A stretch of 64,000 nucleotides of DNA from Solibacillus silvestris_B (GCF_051967575.1 NZ_JBQCJW010000006.1:1-64000), one strand, 5' to 3'; positions 16,967 through 26,879 are shown, counted from the stretch's first letter. A program made the numbers and translations. The notes: a model not told the origin generated them from the sequence alone.

Positions 16967-17560
16967 ATGGAATCTGTATCACGGTCAAGCACTTCATGGA
17001 AAACAATCGACTTGGTGTATTGCGGTTTATTTGCAACACTGATGATGATTGGGGCAAATATTACTTCATTTGCACCATTTTTAACAGTAGGCGGTGTACC
17101 TATAACATTCCAATTATTCTTTGCAGTGCTAGCAGGCTTAGTACTTGGGAAAAAGCGCGGGACAATCGCTTGTACAGTTTATATGCTTATAGGACTTGCA
17201 GGGGCACCTGTATTTGCAAAGTTTAACGGAGGATTTTCAATGATTTTGGCACCAACATTCGGTTTTATTGTCACGTTCATCGTAATTGCCTATGTAGCAG
17301 GTGTCGTGGTCGAAAAATATCAAACTCGTACAGCGTATATCGTCGCTGCCCTAATTGCAACATTTATAAATTACTTTTTAGGGACGAATTGGATGTATGC
17401 TGCGTATAAATTATGGACAAGTGCACCGGATGGTTTTACTTATGGTCTGGCATGGCTTTGGATGATACCACCGATGCCAAAAGATTTTGTATTGGCCATC
17501 TTTGCAGGGATATTTGCTTATCGCCTACAAAAGGTTCTAAAAATCTTACCGGTCAAATAG
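16967..17560 (+). CDS. bioY: BioY, biotin uptake transporter substrate-binding subunit
   Basis: A 197-residue protein with six membrane segments and the BioY pattern: TSFAPFLTVGGVPITFQLFF, then LAGLVLGKKRG and YMLIGLAGAPVFAKFNGG. BioY is the S-component of ECF transporters and binds biotin with high affinity in the membrane. It works with the shared EcfA/EcfT energizing module, which is not in this window. The gene follows the BirA-type operator, is preceded by GGGAGG, and is followed 12 bp later by bioB, so the two form one biotin-repressed operon. Confidence 0.93.
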   Translation: MESVSRSSTSWKTIDLVYCGLFATLMMIGANITSFAPFLTVGGVPITFQLFFAVLAGLVLGKKRGTIACTVYMLIGLAGAPVFAKFNGGFSMILAPTFGFIVTFIVIAYVAGVVVEKYQTRTAYIVAALIATFINYFLGTNWMYAAYKLWTSAPDGFTYGLAWLWMIPPMPKDFVLAIFAGIFAYRLQKVLKILPVK

Positions 17561-17572
17561 GAGGAAACAATA

Positions 17573-18568
17573 ATGAATTGGATTCGATTAGCTGAAGAAG
17601 TTCTCGAAGGAAAAATACTTACACATGAAGAAGCATTAGCCATATTACATTCACCCGATGATGAATTACTGCTATTAATGCAAGGAGCATTCACAATTCG
17701 GAAACACTATTACGGTAAAAAGGTAAAATTAAATATGATTATGAATGCCAAAAGTGGCTATTGTCCTGAAAACTGCGGCTATTGCTCGCAATCGTCCATT
17801 TCGACTGCACCAATTGAGAAATATCCGTTTATTACAAAAGAAGAAATTTTAGACGGAGCTAAAAAAGCGTTTGAAAATCAGATTGGTACTTTTTGTATTG
17901 TAGCAAGTGGGCGCGGACCGACACGCAAAGATGTAAATGTAGTGAGTGAGGCGGTTCAGGAAATTAAAGAAAAATACGGTTTAAAAGTATGTGCTTGCTT
18001 AGGGCTGCTGAAAGATGAACAGGCAAAACAATTAAAAACAGCAGGAGTCGACCGCTATAATCATAATTTGAATACATCCGAAAAACACCACGATTATATT
18101 ACAACTTCACATACATATAAAGATCGGGTGAATACGGTTGAAATTGCTAAAAAATATGGGATGTCACCATGCTCAGGGGCAATTATCGGCATGCGTGAAG
18201 CGAAACAGGACGTTGTCGATATTGCCTATGCACTTCATGCGCTCGATGCAGATTCCATTCCGGTCAACTTTTTAAATGCAATTGACGGGACAAAGCTGGA
18301 AGGAACAAAGGAGCTAGATCCCCGCTATTGTTTAAAGGTTCTGGCCTTATTCCGCTACATTAACCCGACGAAGGAAATACGAATTGCAGGAGGACGTGAA
18401 ATCAACTTAGGTTCGTTACAGCCACTCGGGTTGTATGCCGCAAACAGTATTTTTGTAGGCGATTATTTAACGACAGAAGGACAAGAGGAAAATGCGGACT
18501 ATGCGTTAATTCGCGATTTAGGCTTTGAAATTGAAGTCAATGAAAAACAAGCAGCATTACATGAATAA
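17573..18568 (+). CDS. bioB: Biotin synthase
   Basis: A 331-residue radical SAM enzyme that inserts sulfur into dethiobiotin. The 4Fe-4S motif CPENCGYC (Cys64, Cys68, Cys71) is intact, and the family segments YNHNLNTSEKHHDYIT and RIAGGREINLG near residues 165 and 280 are present. Length is normal. It is cotranscribed with bioY after AGGAGG. No bioA, bioD, bioF or bioW is nearby, so the cell may make biotin from imported dethiobiotin, or the other genes are elsewhere. Confidence 0.96.
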   Translation: MNWIRLAEEVLEGKILTHEEALAILHSPDDELLLLMQGAFTIRKHYYGKKVKLNMIMNAKSGYCPENCGYCSQSSISTAPIEKYPFITKEEILDGAKKAFENQIGTFCIVASGRGPTRKDVNVVSEAVQEIKEKYGLKVCACLGLLKDEQAKQLKTAGVDRYNHNLNTSEKHHDYITTSHTYKDRVNTVEIAKKYGMSPCSGAIIGMREAKQDVVDIAYALHALDADSIPVNFLNAIDGTKLEGTKELDPRYCLKVLALFRYINPTKEIRIAGGREINLGSLQPLGLYAANSIFVGDYLTTEGQEENADYALIRDLGFEIEVNEKQAALHE

Positions 18569-18663
18569 TCAGTAATAAAAAGAGGGTGTATTCTGCATTT
18601 CATGAAACGCGGAATATGCCCGATTGTTTTGTATATGGTATGCATAATCAAGTATAAATTGTA

Positions 18664-18705
18664 AACAGATAGATGTGCATTTTGTTGCACACTATCTGTT
18701 TTTCA
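18664..18705 (+). terminator. Terminator after bioB
   Basis: AACAGATAG-A-TGTGC...GCACA-C-TATCTGTT forms a long stem with TTTTT after it. A second weaker hairpin with G-U pairs lies at about 18582-18625. Confidence 0.8.
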
Positions 18706-18832
18706 TTAAGCTTTTTCCAAGATACATGTCTTGTCTATTAATATCTCATAATGGCGATTATTTATATTTCATTTACTAATGATTGTACTATGTATAGAGT
18801 ATAAGTTAAAAAGAATGAAAGAAGTGAACTAG

Positions 18833-19837
18833 ATGGACACGGGAAAGCATTTTTCTTCCTCTTTTGTGAAAGGTTTATTATTGACACTTGGCATCGCAAT
18901 CGTCGCGAAATACATTTCAGTCCTGCCTTTTTTCTCGATTATGGGACAGCTTGTTATTGCCATATTACTCGGGATGATCTGGAAAGCAACAGTTGATGTT
19001 CCGGAACCGTGGCAGACGGGTATTTCGTTTTCAAGTAAAAAATTATTGCGTCTGGGAATTATTTTACTCGGGATGCGTTTAAATTTAGTGGATATTTATC
19101 AGGCGGGTGCAAGTGTATTTCTTATCGCTTTTATTAATTTAGTTTTTGCATTGTTTGTCGTATACGGACTATCAAAGCTTTTCCATGTAGAGAAAAAACT
19201 CGGGATTTTAACCGCGTGCGGAACAGCAATTTGCGGTGCGGCTGCAGTTGTGGCGATTGCCCCGCAAATTAAAGCAGATGAAAAAGAAACAGCAGTCAGT
19301 GTCGCGATTGTGGCATTACTCGGAACGTTATTTACCCTTGGCTATACATTGTTGTATAAATTACTTGGTTTAACACCTGCAGAATACGGGATTTTCGCCG
19401 GCGGGACATTGCATGAAATTGCCCATGCCATTGCAGCAGCTGCAGCTGGTGGCGATGAAGCTGTCGATATCGCAATCATTGTAAAGTTGACACGTGTCGC
19501 TTTATTGGTACCTGTCGCGATTTTGATTGGCATTTGGTATAGAAGAAGTGAAAAGGGGCAAGAGAAAGAGGCATTTTCCTTATCGGCCATACCGTGGTTT
19601 ATTGTCGGATTTTTAGTAGTGAGCGCCTTTAATTCACTTGGCATTGTACCGCAGTCTGCTGCACAGGCTATTGTTAATATTGCCTATATTTTAATTGCCA
19701 TGGCGATGGCTGGTCTAGGATTGAATGTTGAAATAAAAGCGTTCAAAAAATTAGGAGGAAAGGCGTTTGGAGCAGGACTTGTCGGATCCGTTTGCTTATC
19801 CGTTCTTGGTTATCTGTTAGTTGTTCTGTTTCAGTAG
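18833..19837 (+). CDS. YeiH-family (UPF0324) putative membrane transporter
   Basis: A 334-residue protein with about ten membrane segments and the YeiH/UPF0324 motifs GIILLGMRLNLVDI, TACGTAICGAAAVVAIAP and GGTLHEIAHAIAAAAA. Family members are annotated as putative sulfate exporters, but direct evidence is thin. Start: ATG 18833 after GAAAGAAGTG. It stands alone between the bioYB terminator and its own terminator. Confidence 0.85.
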   Translation: MDTGKHFSSSFVKGLLLTLGIAIVAKYISVLPFFSIMGQLVIAILLGMIWKATVDVPEPWQTGISFSSKKLLRLGIILLGMRLNLVDIYQAGASVFLIAFINLVFALFVVYGLSKLFHVEKKLGILTACGTAICGAAAVVAIAPQIKADEKETAVSVAIVALLGTLFTLGYTLLYKLLGLTPAEYGIFAGGTLHEIAHAIAAAAAGGDEAVDIAIIVKLTRVALLVPVAILIGIWYRRSEKGQEKEAFSLSAIPWFIVGFLVVSAFNSLGIVPQSAAQAIVNIAYILIAMAMAGLGLNVEIKAFKKLGGKAFGAGLVGSVCLSVLGYLLVVLFQ

Positions 19838-19851
19838 AATGGCATTGTTTT

Positions 19852-19888
19852 AAGCTCTTGTCTCGATGTGTAGAGGCAAGGGCTTTTC
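19852..19888 (+). terminator. Terminator after the YeiH-family gene
   Basis: AAGCTCTTGTCTC...GAGGCAAGGGCTTTT: a stem of 13 pairs with two mismatches, then a T-run. Confidence 0.7.
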
Positions 19889-20110
19889 ACGGGTAATCAT
19901 CCTGCGTAAAATGGGGGCTTGCTATAAATTGCCGGCGCTCATTTTTTGTGGACATATAGAATAATAGTTGACGTTTTGCTAGAGTAATTCATTGTCGGAA
20001 TCCCTGTTAAACGATAATATAAATTTACTTTAGAACAAAATTTGAAAAATGAAAAAAGTTTTAAGTGGCGGTTACTAAAGAAAGAAATGTCAGGAGAGAA
20101 GGGAAACATC

Positions 20111-21868
20111 ATGCTCAAAATCTTTTCGTATTTTCAGAAAAAGGAATGGATGCTCATCGCCATTAGTATTGCATTCATTGTCGTACAAGTATGGCTTGAT
20201 TTAAAATTGCCGGACTATATGGCGGAAATTACGACACTTATTTTAACAGAAGGTACGACAATAGGGGATTTGCTTATCCCTGGCAGCTTTATGATGTTAT
20301 GTGCAATCGGCAGTATGTTTGCAGCGATTATCGTCGGGTATTTCGCGGCACAGGTGGCAGCCGGCCTAGCAAGAAGGCTGCGCGGGCAAGTATTTGAGAA
20401 AACATTATCGTTTTCGATGACGGAAATGAATCATTTTTCAACATCGAGCCTGATTACCCGCTCAACAAATGATATTACACAGGTGCAGATGCTTGTGGCA
20501 ATGGGGTTGCAAGTTGTCATTAAAGCACCGATACTGGCCATTTGGGCGATTACAAAAATAGCGAATAAAAATTTAGAGTGGACTGCGGCAACCGGGGTAG
20601 CTGTACTCGTTCTGATCGTATTAATTACAATTGTTGTCATATTTGCCATTCCAAAATTCCGTATTATTCAAACGTTAACCGATAACTTGAATCGGGTTAC
20701 GCGTGAAAATTTGACAGGCATTCGCGTTGTGCGTGCTTATAATGCAGAAAACTACCAGCAGCAAAAATTTGATGTGGCCAATACGGAGTTAACATCAACA
20801 AATCTTTATGCGATGCGTTTAATGGCCTTAATTTTCCCGACGATGGGACTCATTATGTCAGGGCTGAGCTTATCGATTTATTGGATAGGGGCATTTTTGA
20901 TTAATGAGGCACAGGCAATCGACAAATTACCTCTGTTTTCGAACATGGTCGTGTTTACGTCGTATGCGATGCAAGTTGTTATGGCCTTTATGATGGTAAG
21001 TATGATTTTTATTATGCTTCCTCGTGCTGCTGTTTCAGCAAAGCGTATTTTAGAAGTATTGAAAATGAAAAATACGATTGATGATGGGACTGTTACGAAC
21101 GGCAATCCGCAATTTGATGGGACCGTTGTATTTAATAATGTTAGCTTTCAATATCCAGGTGCGGAAGAAGCGGTACTGGAGGACATTAGCTTTAGTGCAA
21201 AAAAAGGGGAAACCGTTGCCTTTATCGGTGCGACCGGCAGCGGAAAATCAACTATTCTCAATTTAATTCCCCGGTTGTATGATGTGACTTCTGGCGAGGT
21301 GCTTGTCGATGGAGTCAATGTGAAAAATTACGCGCAAAACAAGCTGCATGAAAAAATCGGCTATGTTTCGCAAGCGGCTGTTTTATTTAGTGGTACGGTA
21401 GCATCGAATGTTTCCTACAGTGATGAACAGGCAGAGCTTACACGCATAAAAGAAGCGGTTGCGACTGCACAAGGACAGGATTTTGTAGAAAAGCTGGATG
21501 GCGCTTACGAAGCTGAAATCGCGCAGGGCGGTAAAAATGTATCTGGCGGGCAAAAACAGCGGCTATCGATTGCCCGTGCTGTTTATCATCAGCCTGACAT
21601 CTATTTGTTTGATGATTCATTCTCTGCACTGGACTACCAAACCGACCGGAAGCTGCGCAGCGCATTGAAGCAGCAGACAAAAGAAGCCATTACATTTATT
21701 GTGGCACAGCGAATTGGCACGATTAAAGAGGCGAATCAGATCATTGTTCTTGAGCATGGACGCATCGTCGGAAAAGGGACACATGAGGAATTAATGGCAA
21801 ATTGTGCAACCTATCAGGAAATTGCGTATTCACAGCTTTCAAAGGAGGAATTAAACGATGGCCAATAA
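20111..21868 (+). CDS. ABC exporter half-transporter, first subunit (YfiB-like)
   Basis: A 585-residue type I exporter: a six-helix membrane domain (about 1-310), then an ATPase domain with Walker A GATGSGKST (about 372-380), signature VSGGQKQRLS (about 476) and Walker B. Walker B reads IYLFDDSF, so the position of the catalytic Glu is Asp, the usual sign of the degenerate site in heterodimeric exporters. The start is ATG 20111 after AGAAGGG; a TTG 23 codons earlier opens the frame but has no ribosome site. It overlaps the next subunit by 11 bp and probably exports drugs or lipids with it. Confidence 0.9.
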   Translation: MLKIFSYFQKKEWMLIAISIAFIVVQVWLDLKLPDYMAEITTLILTEGTTIGDLLIPGSFMMLCAIGSMFAAIIVGYFAAQVAAGLARRLRGQVFEKTLSFSMTEMNHFSTSSLITRSTNDITQVQMLVAMGLQVVIKAPILAIWAITKIANKNLEWTAATGVAVLVLIVLITIVVIFAIPKFRIIQTLTDNLNRVTRENLTGIRVVRAYNAENYQQQKFDVANTELTSTNLYAMRLMALIFPTMGLIMSGLSLSIYWIGAFLINEAQAIDKLPLFSNMVVFTSYAMQVVMAFMMVSMIFIMLPRAAVSAKRILEVLKMKNTIDDGTVTNGNPQFDGTVVFNNVSFQYPGAEEAVLEDISFSAKKGETVAFIGATGSGKSTILNLIPRLYDVTSGEVLVDGVNVKNYAQNKLHEKIGYVSQAAVLFSGTVASNVSYSDEQAELTRIKEAVATAQGQDFVEKLDGAYEAEIAQGGKNVSGGQKQRLSIARAVYHQPDIYLFDDSFSALDYQTDRKLRSALKQQTKEAITFIVAQRIGTIKEANQIIVLEHGRIVGKGTHEELMANCATYQEIAYSQLSKEELNDGQ

Positions 21869-23681
21869 TGAAAAACGTCGTGGTGGTCCTGGTTTTGGTT
21901 CTCCGCATGGTGCTGACAGGAAAGGGGAAAAGGCAAACCATTTTAAAAAAACGATTGCGAAGCTTGTGCGTTATTGTAAAGCATATATGCCATTTATCGT
22001 TTTTGCACTTGTTTTAGCCTTTATTAGTACGGCTTTCACTGTATTTAGCCCTGATTTACTAAGCGATATGACGGATGAAATTCAGCGCGGCTTAATAGGC
22101 GCGATGGATATGCAGACAATCCAAAAAATCGGATATATTTTAGTTGTGCTCTATGGCTTGAGCTTCATTTTCAGCTATGTGCAGGGCTATACGATGGCCA
22201 CGATTACACAGCGTATTACGAAAAAAATGCGCGGTGATTTGTCGGAAAAAATCAATCGTTTACCGCTGAATTATTTTGATAAAACGACTGTCGGGGATAC
22301 GTTAAGCCGTGTAACGAATGACGTTGACACAATTGGGCAAACGTTAAACAATAGTTTAGGGCAGCTTGTAACGGCATCGGCCACGTTTATTGGTGTGCTC
22401 ATTATGATGTTTTACACGAACTGGATTATGGCGCTTACCGCAATTTTATCTACCCTGATCGGATTTGCGGTAATGTCTGTTATTATGAAGCGTTCGCAAA
22501 AATACTTTGATAATCAGCAGGCACAGCTCGCAGAAATAAACGGCCATATTGAAGAAATGTATACAGGGCATCAAATTGTCAAAGTGTATAACGGGGAAGA
22601 ACGGGCGATTTCAACGTTCCATTCAATTAATGACAAGCTGTATGATAACGCTTGGCGTGCACAATTTATGTCAGGGATGATGATGCCGCTCATGCAATTT
22701 ATCGGCAACTTCGGCTATGTGGCGGTTTGCATTGTCGGCGCACTTCTTGTAGTGAATGATGTGATTACAATGGGGGTCATTGTCGCATTTATGGTTTATA
22801 TCCGGTTGTTTACACAGCCTTTAGCGCAGATTGCACAAGCGGCAACGAATTTACAGTCAACAGCAGCGGCTGCGGAACGTGTCTTCACATTTATCGAAGA
22901 GCCCGAACTCGAAAATGAGCAGGCGAAGAAAGCAGTAATGGGTGAAGTGAAGGGCGATGTATCGTTTGAACATGTATCATTCGGCTATATGGACAATCAG
23001 GAAATTATTAAAGACTTCACGCTCGATGTGAAGGCGGGGCAAAAGGTTGCGATTGTCGGTCCAACAGGTGCCGGGAAAACAACGATTGTCAATTTATTAA
23101 TGCGCTTCTATGAAATGAATTCCGGTGATATTAAAATTGATGGACGATCGATTAAAGAGCTAACGCGTGAACAGGTGCATGACCAGTTTTGTATGGTCCT
23201 TCAAGATACGTGGTTATTTGAAGGAACGATTCGCGATAATATTATTTATTCAACAGAAAATGTAACGGAGGAACAAGTAGTGGCGGCAACAAAGGCTGTC
23301 GGAATGCATCAAACCATTCTAGCGCTGCCTGATGGCTATGATACGCTATTAAATGATAAGGTCAATTTATCGATTGGACAAAAGCAATTAATTACGATTG
23401 CGCGTGCCATGATTGAAAATGCCCCATTACTTATTTTGGATGAAGCAACAAGTTCAGTGGATACACGTACTGAAGTGCAAATTCAAGCAGCGATGGATCA
23501 GCTTTCCGTTGGCAAAACATCGTTCGTCATAGCGCACCGCCTGTCGACAATACGTAATGCGGATATGATAATTGTGATGAAAGACGGCTCGATTTTAGAA
23601 ACAGGGGACCATGAAACGCTGCTTGCGCGTGGCGGGTTTTATGCGGAACTGTATAACAGTCAATTTGAAAGTGTGTCGTAA
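21858..23681 (+). CDS. ABC exporter half-transporter, second subunit (YfiC-like)
   Basis: A 607-residue type I exporter subunit with a polar N-terminal extension of about 30 residues, six membrane helices (to about 330) and a complete ATPase domain: Walker A GPTGAGKTT and Walker B PLLILDEATSSVD with a true catalytic Glu. The signature loop is LSIGQKQLI, a non-canonical form (normally LSGGQ). It pairs with the preceding subunit, which has the degenerate Walker B. The start ATGGCCAATAA overlaps the previous stop by 11 bp, after AAAGGAGG, so subunit synthesis is coupled. Confidence 0.9.
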   Translation: MANNEKRRGGPGFGSPHGADRKGEKANHFKKTIAKLVRYCKAYMPFIVFALVLAFISTAFTVFSPDLLSDMTDEIQRGLIGAMDMQTIQKIGYILVVLYGLSFIFSYVQGYTMATITQRITKKMRGDLSEKINRLPLNYFDKTTVGDTLSRVTNDVDTIGQTLNNSLGQLVTASATFIGVLIMMFYTNWIMALTAILSTLIGFAVMSVIMKRSQKYFDNQQAQLAEINGHIEEMYTGHQIVKVYNGEERAISTFHSINDKLYDNAWRAQFMSGMMMPLMQFIGNFGYVAVCIVGALLVVNDVITMGVIVAFMVYIRLFTQPLAQIAQAATNLQSTAAAAERVFTFIEEPELENEQAKKAVMGEVKGDVSFEHVSFGYMDNQEIIKDFTLDVKAGQKVAIVGPTGAGKTTIVNLLMRFYEMNSGDIKIDGRSIKELTREQVHDQFCMVLQDTWLFEGTIRDNIIYSTENVTEEQVVAATKAVGMHQTILALPDGYDTLLNDKVNLSIGQKQLITIARAMIENAPLLILDEATSSVDTRTEVQIQAAMDQLSVGKTSFVIAHRLSTIRNADMIIVMKDGSILETGDHETLLARGGFYAELYNSQFESVS

Positions 23682-23806
23682 ATTTAAAAGCTGCAGGTCA
23701 TAATTGGAGCTTTCGAAACAGAGTTCTATGATTCGTTCACTTTCGCTGTAATTGCTTAAGGTGCGAGTAGCTATTCACGCCTAATCGTAGTACACTAGAA
23801 ATATAC

Positions 23807-23840
23807 GAGAGGCTTGTCTTTTACGGCAAGTCTCTTTTTA
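23807..23840 (+). terminator. Terminator after the YfiBC-like exporter
   Basis: AGAGGCTTG...CAAGTCTCT hairpin followed by TTTTTA, just upstream of the methyltransferase gene. Confidence 0.65.
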
Positions 23841-23866
23841 ATGGAACGCTAAATAAAAAGGATGAC

Positions 23867-25063
23867 ATGATGAGAAAAATAGTAGAATTGCAAGTAGATG
23901 GTAAAGCGATCAAAGATTTGACGAATGGCTATCCGCTCATTTTAAAAGAGGCGGTTGTCATGCCTGAAGTGGCGATTGAGGAGGGCAGCCTGCTTCATCT
24001 TGTCGATAAAAGCGGGGGCTATATCGCAACAGGCTATTACGGTATTCAAAATAAAGGCATTGGCTGGGTGCTGACTCGTAAAGAAAAAGAGCAGATTGAT
24101 GTGAAGTTCTTCACGAAAAAAATCAGGGAAGCTGCTGAAAAGCGCGCAGACTTTTTTGCGTCGGACGATACAAGTGCCTTCCGTATGTTTAATGGTGAAG
24201 GTGACGGTATTGGCGGTTTGACGATCGACTTTTTCAATGGCTTTTATATGGTGAGCTTGTATAGCGAAGGGATATATTCATTCCGCGAAGATATTTATGC
24301 GGCATTGGAGCAAGCGGTCAATACGCGCGGTGTTTATGAAAAACTGCGATTCAATACGAATGGCCAATATATCGATCAGGATGACTATGTATCGGGCGAA
24401 AAAGGCGACTTCCCGTTAATTGTCCAGGAAAACGGCATGAATTTTGCGGTTGATTTGAATGATGGGGCGATGACGGGCATTTTCCTTGATCAGCGCAATG
24501 TACGTAAAGCATTACGTGACCGCTATTCAACAGATAAAACTGTATTGAATACATTTTCATACACGGGTGCGTTTTCTGTAGCAGCTGCTTTAGGCGGGGC
24601 TTCGGGCACGACAAGCGTCGATTTGGCAAAACGCAGCTTGCCGAAAACAATCGAGCAATTCAGCGTGAATGGGATTGACTATGAATCACAGGATATTAAA
24701 GTGATGAATGTGTTCGATTACTTTAGCTATGCAGCGAGGAAAGGCCTGAAATTTGATGTTGTCGTGCTTGACCCGCCAAGCTTTGCGCGAACGAAAAAAA
24801 TGTCGTTCAGCACAGCGAAAGATTATCCGAAACTATTGAAGGATGCGCTGGCAATTACGAACGATGGGGGTATTATTATCGCATCGACGAACAATGCAAG
24901 CTTCAATATGAAAAAGTTCAAGACGTTTATCGACAAAGCGTTTAAAGATTTCGGCGCACGCTATAAGATTTTAGAAGAGCACCAGCTGCCGGAAGATTTC
25001 ACGGTGCCGCATAACTTCCCGGAATTCAATTATTTAAAAGTAGTCATTATTCAATGTATTTAA
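23867..25063 (+). CDS. Class I SAM-dependent rRNA methyltransferase (RlmI/YwbD-like)
   Basis: A 398-residue protein with an N-terminal PUA-like RNA-binding region (about 5-75), the family signature TGIFLDQRNVRKALR (about 205), SAM-binding motif NTFSYTGAFSVAAALGGA and catalytic-region motif VVLDPPSFART (about 302). These match the RlmI/RlmK group that makes 5-methylcytosine or related changes in 23S rRNA; the exact target is not shown by the sequence. Two ATGs are adjacent (23867, 23870) after AAAGGATG; either could be used. Monocistronic. Confidence 0.85.
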   Translation: MMRKIVELQVDGKAIKDLTNGYPLILKEAVVMPEVAIEEGSLLHLVDKSGGYIATGYYGIQNKGIGWVLTRKEKEQIDVKFFTKKIREAAEKRADFFASDDTSAFRMFNGEGDGIGGLTIDFFNGFYMVSLYSEGIYSFREDIYAALEQAVNTRGVYEKLRFNTNGQYIDQDDYVSGEKGDFPLIVQENGMNFAVDLNDGAMTGIFLDQRNVRKALRDRYSTDKTVLNTFSYTGAFSVAAALGGASGTTSVDLAKRSLPKTIEQFSVNGIDYESQDIKVMNVFDYFSYAARKGLKFDVVVLDPPSFARTKKMSFSTAKDYPKLLKDALAITNDGGIIIASTNNASFNMKKFKTFIDKAFKDFGARYKILEEHQLPEDFTVPHNFPEFNYLKVVIIQCI

Positions 25064-25236
25064 GCAGCTGTCTCCATCCTTATAGGGGGAAAGGAAGACG
25101 GGCTAGCCAATTGTCGGTGGAGCGGAGCAGGACGGTTTTCCCACTGAAAAGAGAGAATCCGCACAGATATGTCTCGCTCCGTGAAAATACCGCGAGCGGA
25201 TTGAAATAATTGATGAACTAATCGGAGTGATATTAT

Positions 25237-25425
25237 ATGAAATACAATAAAACAACGATGCTTAAGCTTATTAATGAGCATCGCGAACTGCATGATGAAC
25301 TGAAAAAACTGAAATCGGAAATGGGCCTTGAGAAAAACTTTGCGGTGAAAGCACTGTATCATTCGGCAGTGGCGGAAGACGGCCCTTATATGAAAGATTA
25401 TCAGGAGTTGGAAAGACTGCGCTAA
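25237..25425 (+). CDS. Small charged protein, unknown
   Basis: A 62-residue, highly charged and probably helical protein (ELHDELKKLKSEMG). It has a plausible ribosome site (CGGAGTG) before ATG 25237 and a terminator soon after. There is no membrane segment or known motif. Its real nature rests on the ribosome site and on amphipathic composition. Confidence 0.5.
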   Translation: MKYNKTTMLKLINEHRELHDELKKLKSEMGLEKNFAVKALYHSAVAEDGPYMKDYQELERLR

Positions 25426-25453
25426 GATCTTGTGTCATATGGATAAAACGAAA

Positions 25454-25492
25454 AACATCAATTGTTCCTGCATCGGGGAAATTGATGTTTCT
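25454..25492 (+). terminator. Terminator after the small charged protein gene
   Basis: AACATCAATT...AATTGATGTT stem with a 17-bp loop and TTTCTCT after it. Confidence 0.6.
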
Positions 25493-25648
25493 CTGCTTTA
25501 GTCAAAATGGATTTCCGTTACGGAGACACTTTTCTGAATCCCGGTCAATCATTAAGTAAGAAGGGATAGAAAGTTATCGGCTCTAAACCGAAAGTTGAGG
25601 ATGATGAAACTTCATGTCAAATCAACCCCATACGATTGTAATGAACCG

Positions 25649-25836
25649 AATAAGCGGATATTTTCCGGCTAATAGCTAAATGGCATTTGATTTAGGGGAA
25701 ATAAAGGGATTTTTTCCGGCTAAGCCAACCAAAATCCGCCTTTTTCCCGTTTTCCGATTCAATAAGCGGAATTTTTCCGTCTATTTCAGCAGTTTTTTAA
25801 ATCAATTTCCAATTAAACGGAATTTCTCCGTCTATT
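25649..25836 (+). repeat. Repeat element B: four-palindrome intergenic element
   Basis: Four 25-bp imperfect palindromes start at 25649, 25700, 25761 and 25812 (spacing 51, 61, 51 bp). Arms follow AATAAGCGGA ... TCCGGCTAAT or TCCGTCTATT. The spacers are only weakly alike to those in elements A, C and D, and the longer flanks found there are not seen, so this is the most diverged or shortest copy. It lies in an 875-bp gene-free stretch. Confidence 0.88.
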
Positions 25837-25888
25837 CATCAAAATGGGCGGTCGAGGGCAAAAAGTGTTCAGTCGGCTGGCAGGAGAA

Positions 25889-25999
25889 ATATAATCCTCA
25901 ATCCAAGGCAGATAATCCCTGCTATGCCCAGGATTATCGTCAATCGCGTTTTCTTATTCCCCACTTGGTATGATATAATCCTCAATTGGCTCAAGATAA
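25889..25999 (+). repeat. Two short direct repeats ATAATCCTCAAT-N9-ATAATC
   Basis: The pattern occurs at about 25891 and 25975, 84 bp apart, in the gene-free stretch 25837-26300. A related GGATAATCAAT lies near 26290. No coding potential is seen in this stretch; its role is unknown. Confidence 0.45.
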
Positions 26000-26300
26000 T
26001 CTTCACTCATATTTTTGATCCTAATCCGGCAAAATATAATGCTCGGATTTCCCTATAATACCCCGCCCTGTATTTAGTTGCACAATCCACTATTCAGGAA
26101 TGGATATGACTTTCCCTTTTCCCTTTTACACAATCGCATATACATAATGAAATGGGCGCCTAGCCTGAACTTTCAGCAGGTAGCAGCGGACCCTCGTCAC
26201 CCCGTATCGAGGAATCATCCTCTATTTCTCGCCTGCCCCTTCGCATTAAACTATCCGCTTTTTGTCCCAACCGTGTATTTTATTTTGCGAGGATAATCAA

Positions 26301-26879
26301 TTATTTTCCTTTTCGCTTTACTAGCCATCTGTTATAGCTGTATATCGTGAGTACTGTCAGAACAAGAACAATAATGGCTATGACGATAATTAAAGTCCAT
26401 ATAGAATTATCATCCTCGGAATCGGTTTCATCTTTTAATGTATCCACAAGATTCGATACATCAGACCCTATTTTTTCTGTCGTATCGGCTGCTGTATCCT
26501 TGCCGTCAGCCGTTGCGGAAGCATCAGGCGCATTGACTGTAAATGAAAAAGACCCTGATAACGGGTGTCCGTCTTCACTGATGCTATTCCATTCAACCGT
26601 ATAAGTATCATCAGGAAGAGGAGAAGCTAATGTCCCTGTCAATACACCGTTATTTAATGCAATCGACTCCATTGCCATTTCTGAACGGTCACTTGCAAGC
26701 ACTTTGAATATGCTGCCTTCTTCAATTTTGCCTGAATAGTTTAAAATGATCGTTTGCAATTTCTCTGTCACCGTTGTGCCGTCTGCGGGGGTTGTTGAGT
26801 CCAAGTACGTATGTGCGTTAGCGTGAGGCATAAACAATAAAAATATAGCAACTAGCGATAACAATAATTGTTTCATCAT
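26301..26879 (-). CDS. CopC-domain copper-binding protein with C-terminal membrane anchor
   Basis: A 192-residue protein: signal peptide ending ANA, so the mature chain would begin with His23 (HTYLDSTTPADGTTV), the copper-binding N-terminus of CopC. A second conserved His lies in SEDGHPLSGSFSF. A Ser/Thr/Asp-rich linker (about 120-155) and one membrane helix (IWTLIIVIAIIVLVLTVL) follow, with a basic tail inside. It should hold copper on the outer face of the membrane. CopC is often fused or adjacent to CopD; here a CopD protein is encoded 37 kb away at the window end. Confidence 0.85.
   Translation of the reverse strand: MMKQLLLSLVAIFLLFMPHANAHTYLDSTTPADGTTVTEKLQTIILNYSGKIEEGSIFKVLASDRSEMAMESIALNNGVLTGTLASPLPDDTYTVEWNSISEDGHPLSGSFSFTVNAPDASATADGKDTAADTTEKIGSDVSNLVDTLKDETDSEDDNSIWTLIIVIAIIVLVLTVLTIYSYNRWLVKRKGK

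Noticed and set aside
25680..25973. 97-codon frame across element B
   Set aside because: It reads through the palindromic repeats; the apparent protein repeats (FFPAKP, RNFSVY) come from the DNA repeat.
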